Translations under genes and position numbers: made by a program | Shown: positions 13,541 through 21,475 of the stretch, one piece after another | How the letters are laid out: the number at the start of each line of letters is the position of its first letter | How positions within the stretch are numbered: the first letter of the stretch is position 1 | Notes under the pieces: model-generated | The model's input: only the letters and a program-made list of their open reading frames with translations | The model's database searches: none | What the model was told of the DNA's origin: nothing | Source of the DNA: a virus | Strand: one strand, 5' to 3' | DNA: 46,830 nt | Virus record (IMG/VR): IMGVR_UViG_3300050014_000280 | Span: 1 to 46,830 of that record

Positions 13541-14008
13541 CTACTCTGTGTCGGTGCCGCCTGCTCTGATCGCATCGGCGGCCTTTTCCGCGGCAGCGTC
13601 TTGGGCGCGCCGCTCGCCCGGTATCTTGCGTGACGGGCAGCCCTTGATCTCGCACCTGTCGGAGTCGGCATACGCCTCGAGCACGCTGCGCATCGTCTCC
13701 GTGTTGCCGCGCTCGATCTCGCTCACGCGCTTCCGCAGGTCCCCGACTTCCTTCGCCAGCCGCTTCTCTCGGGTCAGCGCGTCGTTGAGCTGCTTCGTGA
13801 TCTGGACGTTCTGCTCCTTGAGCGCCGTGATGATCTCGTCTTTCAGCGCCAGCGCGGTCGCCATGTCCGCGTTCTTGTCCTCGCGGTTTTCGGCACGCTC
13901 ATCGCGCTTGTTCTTGAGGCGGCTGTAGAACTGCGTGCCGAGCATCCCCATGAAGGCGGAGAACGCTGCGACGGCAGCGACAACGACCGTACCGTTGGAC
14001 TCGATCAT
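13541..14008 (-). CDS. Membrane-anchored coiled-coil protein of the lysis cassette
   Basis: 155 residues. One N-terminal transmembrane segment (VVVAAVAAFSAFMGMLGTQ), then a long charged coiled coil (about 28-105, KNKRDERAENREDKN...LTREKRLAKEVGDLRKRVSEIER) and a CEIKGCP pair. The arrangement recalls spanin-like or holin-accessory proteins. Lying between endolysin and holin supports a lysis role; the exact function is unproven. Confidence 0.6.
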   Translation of the reverse strand: MIESNGTVVVAAVAAFSAFMGMLGTQFYSRLKNKRDERAENREDKNADMATALALKDEIITALKEQNVQITKQLNDALTREKRLAKEVGDLRKRVSEIERGNTETMRSVLEAYADSDRCEIKGCPSRKIPGERRAQDAAAEKAADAIRAGGTDTE

Positions 14009-14036
14009 CGCGCCGCCCTCCTGGGGATGTAGACGC

Positions 14037-14735
14037 TCACTGACCGAGTAGCTTCCATGTGACGGCGCCGACGGCGCTGCCGAACAGCAGATGCTGCTGG
14101 CGACGGAAGGTGTGGACGGCCGCGGCCGTGTCCTTGCCGAAGTCGCCGTCGAGGGCGACCTTGAGTCCGTGCGCGCACAGACGCTTCTGGATCCACACGA
14201 CGTCGGGACCGTGAGCGCCCTTGCCGATGATGTGGCCGGGGTACTTGCGCGTGGCGGTCGCGGGCTTAGGCTTGGGAGCAGGCTTCGACTCCGGTGCGAA
14301 GTTGTGCCGGATGTAGCCGAGGATGTTGGCGCGGCGGTTCTGGCGGCTCACGCGGTCGCTCACGTTGCCACCGACGGTGTTCACGCCGCCCGAGATCGGG
14401 TAGATGCACGTCTCCACATGATCCGGCTGGTTCTTGGCTCGTGGGCTGTTCGGCCAGTGGAGGTAGAGACTGTCCCCCGGCTGGATGCCCCTGATGCCGT
14501 CGTGCCAGGTACCGTTCTTGCGCCCCTGAGCGACCGCAGCCATCGTGGAGGCCGTCTTGAGATGCACGACGCCCATCTTCCACGCGCAGTACCAGTCGAA
14601 TATCTGGCACCACGCGACGCGGATCCACCCGAACGCCTTGCCGTAGATGGTGACGTTGCTCCCGAGCGGCGTTTCTTTGATGCCGACTTGGGACAGCACG
14701 AACTTCACATACGCGGATCTCGTCGGGAGGGCCAT
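14037..14735 (-). CDS. Endolysin: CHAP-like amidase/endopeptidase with peptidoglycan-binding domain
   Basis: 232 residues. The N-terminal 155 residues show a CHAP/NlpC-type layout with probable catalytic Cys43 (AWCQIFDWYCAW) and His106 (PDHVETC), plus IQPGDSLYLHW. After a Pro/Lys linker (PESKPAPKPKPAT), residues 165-232 form a PG_binding_1 domain (GAHGPDVVWIQKRLCAHGL...DGDFGKDTAAAVHTFRRQQ). It should cut peptide cross-links to lyse the host. The first gene of the lysis cassette. Confidence 0.88.
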   Translation of the reverse strand: MALPTRSAYVKFVLSQVGIKETPLGSNVTIYGKAFGWIRVAWCQIFDWYCAWKMGVVHLKTASTMAAVAQGRKNGTWHDGIRGIQPGDSLYLHWPNSPRAKNQPDHVETCIYPISGGVNTVGGNVSDRVSRQNRRANILGYIRHNFAPESKPAPKPKPATATRKYPGHIIGKGAHGPDVVWIQKRLCAHGLKVALDGDFGKDTAAAVHTFRRQQHLLFGSAVGAVTWKLLGQ

Positions 14736-14736
14736 G

Positions 14737-14883
14737 TCAGTCCTCCTCTCCGTCGCCGAAGTCGACCTCGGCTTGCGCGTCGGACTGGTCGCCGTCTTCC
14801 TCGCGCACCCGGTTGTCCGACTGCTCGACCGGGTAACTCACCCCGTCGACCGTATCGCACGGCACCTTCTTGTCGTCGATCAT
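14737..14883 (-). CDS. Small very acidic protein, 48 aa
   Basis: MIDDKKVPCDTVDGVSYPVEQSDNR... followed by a tail made almost only of D, E, Q, G and A. AGGAGG precedes ATG 14883. It ends two bases before the endolysin start. Function unknown. Confidence 0.6.
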   Translation of the reverse strand: MIDDKKVPCDTVDGVSYPVEQSDNRVREEDGDQSDAQAEVDFGDGEED

Positions 14884-14933
14884 CACTGCCGCACCTCCTC
14901 TCGCTCGCCCATCTGAGGGCAGTATACGCACTC

Positions 14934-17828
14934 TCACGAAAGTCCGCGAAGCGTCTGCTGAACGCTCGACAGCGTGGTTGCGAAGCGGCGCCGCGGCACG
15001 CCCACCACGATCGAGTCCTGCGTGGCATCGATATACGAGCGGTTCATCTCGCACAACGGCAGCGGAAGCGGCGTGTCGAGCGAGCCGGGAAGCAGCCGGT
15101 CGCGCACACCGACGAGATCCCCGAGGCGCACGGCCTCGTGCTCGAATGTGCCCGCTCCGGCGTGTTGCTCCGGGTACCGTTCCAGCATCACCGCGTCGAG
15201 CGTGTAGGTGACGGCGGGCTTCACCGCGACCAGCAGCCGCGCGTAGGCGGCAGCGATGACATCTGCGGCCGTGGCGAGCGCCGTGTCCGTGAACTCCACG
15301 AAACGGTTGTAGCGCGAGCCGTCGTAGTCGAGGATGCCGTAGCGGGCGAGCGCATCGGGGTCGCTGAGGAAGTCCTGGCCGGACGGCTTGTCGAGCGCAT
15401 CGCCGTCATCGACCGACCACACGGCATCGCCCATCGTCACGCCGGCGGCACCGAACCCGCGCACGGCCGTTCCACACGGGAGCATGTCGCCGTAGCGTTC
15501 GATGCTCTTGATGTTGTGACCGTAGGTGAACAGGACGCGGGGAGTCGTCAGACCGCGCGACTGCACGAGGTCGATCGTGCGCGCGACGACGCGGCTGCCC
15601 TGCACCGTGACATGGGCATACGGCTCGAGGCGGGCAGCGGTGGCGAGTGCCAGCCAGCGACTCCACACAGAAGCCGATGACGCCCAGTCGAGGTCGGGGA
15701 GCACGCCGCCCCACTCGATCGTCCCGGCCGTCCATCGCGTACCGGCGAGCAGGTCGGGCGCCACGACGCTCGCTGCGGAAGCGGTGTAGGTGATCCCGCG
15801 CACGAACGCCTGTGTGAGTTCTTGCTCGATTCCGTCGCACGTCGCCGTCTTCGTTTCGCGGCCGTCGCTGTCGCGCCCGACCGAGAGCCCGCGGACCCGG
15901 AACTCGCGTGCGTTGCCGTCGAGGTCGGCGAAGATAACGTGGCAGCCATCGACGAGGTAGTCCGCCGCCGGGTGGTCCGCTTGGCAGGTGAAGGTGTAGG
16001 TGTTCAGGTAGTTGCCGGACTTGCCGTCAGCGGTGATGTGCAGTCGCTCCGTGTGCTTGTCGGAGAGTATCTTGCACGCCTTCGGAGACACCGCGTCGCC
16101 CGTGCCGCCGCCCACCATCGTCGCTCGCACGATCTCCTGCGCGTCGCAGACATGGATCTGGAACGGAGCGATCGGAACCGGGGCGGGGGGGCGGACGATG
16201 AGCTCTGAGTTTTCGCCGAGAAGGATGATGCTGTCATGCGCGGGGATCGTGACGCTCGTGCACGGCAGACCCGTGTTGATGGCGGGCTGCTGGCTTCCGT
16301 CGATCTTGGTGTATTCCTTGTCGAGCGTGATGGTCACGGGGGCATCGGCAGGGTTGACCAGCACGGTCGCGTGTTCGTAGTCGCGCCGCCAACCGCCCCC
16401 CTCCAAGATCCACGGCGCGTCGCCGAGTACCAAGCCGAAGACCACGTCGAACTCGTCCGCCCACAGCCGCGTGTTGATGTCGTGACCCTGCGGTTCCCAC
16501 ACGAACGGCGCGTCAACCAGCCGGCAGGTGCCGAATCCGAAGCGCATGACGCGGTAGTCGGTGTCTGACGGCGGGCTGGTCGTGGCGTAGGGGCCGAGGC
16601 AGGTGTAGGTCGGCGTGCGTCCCTGCGACACCTCATCGAACAGCGACAGGTGCTCGCCATCGATCATGCCCTCGTAGGTGTACGGCCCACGGACGACGAG
16701 GTTCCACAGAGCCAAGTCCCACGATGCGGTTGGCTGCGCCTCGCGGTACGCCCCGTCATACGCGGAGGGGTTCGGGGTTGGCTGGTTCTCGACAAGGATT
16801 GCGTCCCCGATTGCGGCACGCAGACCGTCTGAGATTGCGCGCCCACCCACGTTCCATGCCGTGTTGAACGCCGTGTAGTCGGTCAGCAGCGTGTTCGTGC
16901 GGGCGTAGTCGATGTTGCGCGTCTTGCCAGCGAACACAATCCAGCCCTTGTTGCCGTCAGCGTCGTCGAGCATGATGCCATCGAAGTCGCTTGCCGCAAG
17001 GAACTCGGCGTGCTTGCGGATGCAGTATTGCGCCCACGTCTCCGCGCCGTGCCCCACGTCCACGGTCGGGCACTGGTCGGTGAGGTCCATGACGGGCGTG
17101 GCCGCGTCCCAGTTCGTGCAGACCTGTGCGATGCGCGCGCCTGTCGCGTGAGCCGATGCGCCCGCGCTCCCGATGCCGCGCACGTCCAGCGTGAGCGTTC
17201 CGGCCCCCGTGTCGATGGAGGCGATGCGCGCGAGTTCCGCGTCCGCGCCCTCACCGATGACGACCAGCGCGCCCGCGTCGAACAGCGGGATGGTGATCGC
17301 CGTGAGGTCGGACCAGTACACGTCCGACGAACCAGCTCCGCCGTCCTCACGCTGCATCTGCAAGGTGATGGTGTCCGCGCCGTCGGGGATGGTGTACGCC
17401 CGCGTGCGCTCGTGCCATGCGCCGTCGAGTTCGAGCGCGGAGAGGTAGGTGGTCCCCGGCTGGTAGAGCATGACGTACTGCACGGGGTCAGAGCCCGTCA
17501 CGACCATCTGCACGTCATGCGTTCCCGCGCCGGTGCCTTTGCCCCAGATGCTCACGGAGAACCGCTGCCCCGGCGTGACGGACTTGGCCTGCCCGAGAGC
17601 GCCCCACACCGCGCCCGTCGTCTGCTGGATACGGACGGCGTTGCCGCCACTGTGCCCCGCCGAGCCGACGACGGATATCGTTGTCGTCCCGGCGTCAGTG
17701 AACGAACCGGACCCCGCAAAGCCGTCCGGTACGCCGTCGCTGTCGCCATCGGTGAGTGCGCCGTTGACGAACGCCTCGGACGTGGTGGTGAGCGCGGCGG
17801 GCGTGACGGTCAGCATGTAGTCAGGCAT
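14934..17828 (-). CDS. Tail protein: Gp37-like endopeptidase/baseplate with glycoside-hydrolase-like domain
   Basis: 964 residues in three parts. Residues 1-185 look like a carbohydrate-binding jelly roll (SGGNAVRIQQTTGAVWGALGQ, RFSVSIWGKGTG). About 225-560 resemble a putative glycosidase TIM barrel (WAQYCIRKHAEFLAASDFDGIMLDDADGNKGW, paired Asp; later RVMRFGFGTCRL, DYEHATVLVNP). About 565-964 resemble siphovirus ReqiPepy6 Gp37-like tail proteins (PFQIHVCDAQEIVRATMV, RLGDLVGVRDRLLP). It is the last tail gene before lysis, so it is probably the tip protein that binds and perhaps trims surface glycans. Catalytic activity is inference. Confidence 0.65.
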   Translation of the reverse strand: MPDYMLTVTPAALTTTSEAFVNGALTDGDSDGVPDGFAGSGSFTDAGTTTISVVGSAGHSGGNAVRIQQTTGAVWGALGQAKSVTPGQRFSVSIWGKGTGAGTHDVQMVVTGSDPVQYVMLYQPGTTYLSALELDGAWHERTRAYTIPDGADTITLQMQREDGGAGSSDVYWSDLTAITIPLFDAGALVVIGEGADAELARIASIDTGAGTLTLDVRGIGSAGASAHATGARIAQVCTNWDAATPVMDLTDQCPTVDVGHGAETWAQYCIRKHAEFLAASDFDGIMLDDADGNKGWIVFAGKTRNIDYARTNTLLTDYTAFNTAWNVGGRAISDGLRAAIGDAILVENQPTPNPSAYDGAYREAQPTASWDLALWNLVVRGPYTYEGMIDGEHLSLFDEVSQGRTPTYTCLGPYATTSPPSDTDYRVMRFGFGTCRLVDAPFVWEPQGHDINTRLWADEFDVVFGLVLGDAPWILEGGGWRRDYEHATVLVNPADAPVTITLDKEYTKIDGSQQPAINTGLPCTSVTIPAHDSIILLGENSELIVRPPAPVPIAPFQIHVCDAQEIVRATMVGGGTGDAVSPKACKILSDKHTERLHITADGKSGNYLNTYTFTCQADHPAADYLVDGCHVIFADLDGNAREFRVRGLSVGRDSDGRETKTATCDGIEQELTQAFVRGITYTASAASVVAPDLLAGTRWTAGTIEWGGVLPDLDWASSASVWSRWLALATAARLEPYAHVTVQGSRVVARTIDLVQSRGLTTPRVLFTYGHNIKSIERYGDMLPCGTAVRGFGAAGVTMGDAVWSVDDGDALDKPSGQDFLSDPDALARYGILDYDGSRYNRFVEFTDTALATAADVIAAAYARLLVAVKPAVTYTLDAVMLERYPEQHAGAGTFEHEAVRLGDLVGVRDRLLPGSLDTPLPLPLCEMNRSYIDATQDSIVVGVPRRRFATTLSSVQQTLRGLS

Positions 17829-17871
17829 GTTCCACCGCCGTCATGTCGGCGTCGAATGTGTAGACGCTCAC
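17821..17871 (-). CDS. 16-codon bridging ORF between two tail genes
   Basis: GTG 17871 overlaps the upstream stop (17868) as GTGA, and its stop (17821) lies 8 bases inside the downstream gene, whose ATG is at 17828. The peptide would be VSVYTFDADMTAVEHA. It may serve only to carry terminating ribosomes to the next start (translational coupling) or be the start of a product fused by frameshift. Low confidence that the peptide has a function. Confidence 0.35.
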   Translation of the reverse strand: MSVYTFDADMTAVEHA

Positions 17872-19004
17872 GATGCCGCCTCTATCTTGAAGTCGTCGAA
17901 CTGCGGGTTGTGATCGGCGTAGAACGCGCGGACCCCGACTGCACCACTCGCGTGGGTCGAGTCCGTCACGCTCATGAACTGCGTCCCGTTCTTGGTCGCG
18001 CTGATGACGTTGCCGACCGCCTTCAACTCGAACACATCGCCTCCGCTGCTTGTACGAGCGGGGCCAGCCGACCCGAGTTGCACCTGTCCCGGCATCCTGA
18101 ACACAATCGTCCATACCGAGATGGAGCGCAGCCAGTAGCCCGTGTTGATGCCGTCGCCACGGATGAACAGGCCGAACTCGCCTGCGGGGTCGGTACACCT
18201 GTCCTTCGCTGTGACCTTCGCATCGGTGACGGTGATGCCCGTCGGGTAGACCGTACCGCCCGATCCGTCGAGTCGGACTACGTTGGCGTAGACGTTCGCA
18301 TTGATGGTGTTGACCGTCCACGATGCGCTGGCGAGCGCACCGTCAGCCCTGTTGAAGTCGTCGAAGAAGATGAAGGACGCAGCGGGCGTCGCACTCGCAG
18401 CCGCACTCGCGACCCCGAGGTTGCCAGCCGCGTCCCCAGCCTCCACCGTGAAGTAGTAGGTGGTGCCGTTGGTGAGTCCGGTCGCGGTGTAGGTGAGCGC
18501 ATTGAGCGTGTCGGTGAGCGTCGTCGCGCCGGACATGTCGCTGGCGATGGAACGCTTCACGCGGTACTTGGTGACGGCCACGTTGTCGGACGCGGCGTCC
18601 CACGTCAGCACCGACTCTGTGTCGCCGTTGGTGGCGGACAGTCCGGCGACTTGCGCGGGAGCCGTGGCATCCGTCAAGTCGAGCGCCGCAGCCAGCGTCG
18701 TGCCGACGCTCGTGAGCATCCATGCGGGCTGCGCGGCCTCACCCATGACGGGCAACGGCCAGTTCGCGGGGTCGGCGATGTCGGGGTAGACGGTCACCTC
18801 GTCGGCGTTCATGCCGGTCACGCCGCCGAGTATCTTCGGGGCGTGTCTGCCGTCTGCGATGGCCGCAGCACGCACGGCGGCGTTGTAGGTCGGGTTGCAC
18901 TCGCCCATCAGGTAGATGCTGTCGAAACGCGCCGCGTCGGCGATGGGCCAGTTGTCGGTGTCGGACACACCCCATACGGGACCGATGCGCGCGGAACTGC
19001 TCAC
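17868..19004 (-). CDS. Tail-associated protein with fibronectin type III domain
   Basis: 378 residues. Residues about 112-210 form an FN3 domain (AQVAGLSATNGDTESVLTWDAASDNVAVTKYRVKRS...GLTNGTTYYFTVEAGDAAGN). Residues 213-378 resemble a concanavalin/LamG-like sandwich (FFDDFNRADGALASASW, EFGLFIRGDGINTGYWLR, FDDFKIEAAS). The N-terminal 110 residues are not recognised. Between the distal tail protein and the tail tip gene, it is probably an adhesin-like or glycan-binding accessory. Confidence 0.7.
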   Translation of the reverse strand: MSSSARIGPVWGVSDTDNWPIADAARFDSIYLMGECNPTYNAAVRAAAIADGRHAPKILGGVTGMNADEVTVYPDIADPANWPLPVMGEAAQPAWMLTSVGTTLAAALDLTDATAPAQVAGLSATNGDTESVLTWDAASDNVAVTKYRVKRSIASDMSGATTLTDTLNALTYTATGLTNGTTYYFTVEAGDAAGNLGVASAAASATPAASFIFFDDFNRADGALASASWTVNTINANVYANVVRLDGSGGTVYPTGITVTDAKVTAKDRCTDPAGEFGLFIRGDGINTGYWLRSISVWTIVFRMPGQVQLGSAGPARTSSGGDVFELKAVGNVISATKNGTQFMSVTDSTHASGAVGVRAFYADHNPQFDDFKIEAAS

Positions 19005-21475
19005 TTGTACCGCTTCCTCAGATAGCAGTTCCCGTCCACCGAGAGCCCGTCGTTCGTGTCGATGATGAGCGTACCCGGTCCCGGCGGCAGCGTGAAGAAG
19101 TCGGAGTCGAGCGTCTTGTACTGCATGATCGCGTCATCGCCGTCGAGCGTGATGAGGCACCGCTCGTGGTCGATGATGAGGGTCTGTCCGGCCGCGATGA
19201 TGTTAGGCACCGCCGGGGGCGTTCCGTTGATGCTGTACGCCCACAGGTTCCACACCGTCATCGTCGTCAGCGGCGCGTCGACATAGCGCACGCCGATGTG
19301 GACGTCGATCGAGCCGAGGTTGTGCCCCGTGTAGGTGCCGATGTCGCCGCCAGTCACCACGAGCGTCCAGTGGCCCACGGTCCAGGTGCTGTCGGTATTC
19401 CCGGTCGCGCAGGTGTAGCCGTTGCCGCCGTGGTTCACGTTGTCGCCCGTGGAGTACGGCCCGCGCGCCTTCCACTGCGGCGCCACATCCAGCCATTCCT
19501 TCGTGACGACGTGGACCCACTTCTTGAGCTTCGCGTCCCACGCGGACATCGAAGCGGACCAGCGGTTGCCGACGCGCTGCATCGTCATCCTGCCGGGGTT
19601 GAGCGTGTTCCAGAGCGTCGCGCCGTTCGGGTTCAGACCGGAGAACAGGTTGTGGCCGGTTGAGAGTGCGCCAGCGCGCGCGTTGAAGCCGACGCGCTTG
19701 GACGCCTTCGTGTTGTCGTAGGCCGAGAGCTTCCCCATCACGGCGGTCGTCGTGTCGTTCAGGTAGAACTCGATGCGCCCGGTCACGCCGCCGCTGTCCT
19801 GCAGGTGGAACCGCGCATCGACGCGAAAGTCCTCGGCGGGAGCGGTGAGCGCCGCGCGAGCCATCGGCCCATGCCATGTGGTGCCGGTGCCGAAACTGCC
19901 GCCGACGTGCTGCGGCGACATCGTGGAACCGCTGCTCACCATCACTCCCGATCGGTCACCGTTGTCTGGATCGCCCGCGTCCGATGTTCCGGTCATAGTC
20001 GTGCAGTCGAGGTTGAGCTGCAGCGTCTCCGCATCGGCCGGCGCGGTGTCGCTCTCGGGCGTACCCAGCGTGATGTGCGCGCCGGTTTCAGCGTGTGTGA
20101 CCGTCAGGAAGGATGCTGGTCCGTCGAGCGTGATCTCCTCGCGCGGCCATGTCGCCAGGTTGCCGCCGTTCTGCACCGTGGCGCAGGATCCGCCCGTGAC
20201 TCCCGCAGGCGACGAGATGTCCGTCTCATCCTCGGTCGCGCTCTGCAAGTCGGGGTCGTAGCAGTCGAACGAGATCGTGCCGCGGCGCATGGCGGCGATC
20301 TGGTCGAGGTCGGTGGTGCCCGTGAGCGATGCCCACAGAATCAGCCCAGGCTCGTCAGTCGTCGCGAGTGGCGCTGGCACATCGGTCACGAGCCACGCGG
20401 CGAGCGCGCGCTTGATCTCCTGCGCGTTGAGCTGCGTGGTGCCCAAGAAGGACACGAGGAAGCCCTCGCGCCGCGGCAGCGTCTTGCTCCGGTGCAGATA
20501 CGAGCCGCGCATACCGGGGATCTCCGTCGTCACCTGCGACTGCTCCGCCGTGATGGAGCGGATGTACTTCTCGACGTGTAGACCGAAGGCTGCGGACGAC
20601 AGACCGTTGAAGGTGAAGGAATCGCTCACGTCCTGGGCGGCCACCACGAGGAACTGCACCATGTTGTGCGGCAGTTCCTCGTTGCCTGCCACGTCCACCG
20701 ACCAGAACTCGATCGTGTGCGTTCCGGTTGTGGAAACCGAAATGGGGGTCGTGTATGCCGTCGGCGAACCCGCGCCGTCAAGTTTGTAGTAGGTGGCATC
20801 CACTCCCGAGCCGCCTGTGTTGTCGGTCGCGGTCAGCGTAATCACAGCGGGCGTCATGTAGGCGATGACGGCATCGGAAACCGTGGTCGGTGCGGTTGTG
20901 TCGAGCAGAAGCCACAGTGTAGGTCGATACGCGACCGCCGAGTTCTCGGATGAGAAGAAGTTGTTGAGCAGGTTCGTCGACGGAGCTGCGTTGTCAACAT
21001 CTGCTGCGGTGCGTACACACAGTTTGGCTGTGCCCCCTCTGCACGAGTTCAGGTACGCGATACCTGCGGCGTTCAAGGGTAGTGTGACCGTTTCATAGAG
21101 CGCGGTCGGCGATGCAGCACGGGATGCGAGTTCGGCGCCGGTGAACGCATCGAGATCCGCAGTCGTCAGTGGGGATGCTTGCGTGCCCTCGAACACGCAT
21201 AGGTCGACAACCTCGGCGGATGCTGTCTGCTTCGTCAGCACGAGCGAACCAGACATGATTGTCTTGCTCAGAGTCGAGAGGCTGAACGGATAGAAAGCGC
21301 GGCTGAGGGTGTAGGTTCCCCCCGAGAGACGCGCGACTATCGCATCGGGGTCGGTTACATAGTTCAGGCCGCTCCCTGTTGATGCTCCCCTCGCCGTGCT
21401 CCATGACGCGTCGGCGATGGCGATGTCGCCATCGGCCACGGACGCCGACAACGCGACAGGCGCTATGCTTGTCAT
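19001..21475 (-). CDS. Distal tail protein (Sipho_tail/Dit-like) with extra N-terminal domains
   Basis: 824 residues. Residues 285-400 hold the Dit core (FTFNGLSSAAFGLHVEKYIRSIT, GSYLHRSKTLPRREGFLVSFLG, EIKRALAAWL, then GTISFDCYDP). Before it come a DNRLRE-like cell-adhesion sandwich (1-190, TIMSGSLVLTKQ, AGIAYLNSCRGG) and an Ig-like unit (195-280, TLTATDNTGGSGVDATYYKLDG). After it is a lectin-like sandwich (460-740) and a C-terminal strand set matching the Dit end (TLIIDHERCLITLDGDD). It links tail tube to tail tip; the extra domains probably bind the cell surface. Confidence 0.75.
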   Translation of the reverse strand: MTSIAPVALSASVADGDIAIADASWSTARGASTGSGLNYVTDPDAIVARLSGGTYTLSRAFYPFSLSTLSKTIMSGSLVLTKQTASAEVVDLCVFEGTQASPLTTADLDAFTGAELASRAASPTALYETVTLPLNAAGIAYLNSCRGGTAKLCVRTAADVDNAAPSTNLLNNFFSSENSAVAYRPTLWLLLDTTAPTTVSDAVIAYMTPAVITLTATDNTGGSGVDATYYKLDGAGSPTAYTTPISVSTTGTHTIEFWSVDVAGNEELPHNMVQFLVVAAQDVSDSFTFNGLSSAAFGLHVEKYIRSITAEQSQVTTEIPGMRGSYLHRSKTLPRREGFLVSFLGTTQLNAQEIKRALAAWLVTDVPAPLATTDEPGLILWASLTGTTDLDQIAAMRRGTISFDCYDPDLQSATEDETDISSPAGVTGGSCATVQNGGNLATWPREEITLDGPASFLTVTHAETGAHITLGTPESDTAPADAETLQLNLDCTTMTGTSDAGDPDNGDRSGVMVSSGSTMSPQHVGGSFGTGTTWHGPMARAALTAPAEDFRVDARFHLQDSGGVTGRIEFYLNDTTTAVMGKLSAYDNTKASKRVGFNARAGALSTGHNLFSGLNPNGATLWNTLNPGRMTMQRVGNRWSASMSAWDAKLKKWVHVVTKEWLDVAPQWKARGPYSTGDNVNHGGNGYTCATGNTDSTWTVGHWTLVVTGGDIGTYTGHNLGSIDVHIGVRYVDAPLTTMTVWNLWAYSINGTPPAVPNIIAAGQTLIIDHERCLITLDGDDAIMQYKTLDSDFFTLPPGPGTLIIDTNDGLSVDGNCYLRKRYK

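Noticed and set aside
17010-19025. Plus-strand open frame of 671 codons
   Set aside because: Lies antisense to two well-supported tail genes; the translation is Arg/Gly/Val-rich shadow typical of high-GC DNA. The same applies to long plus frames at 1743-3152, 30849-32915, 33267-34697, 37148-38851 and 40139-41512.
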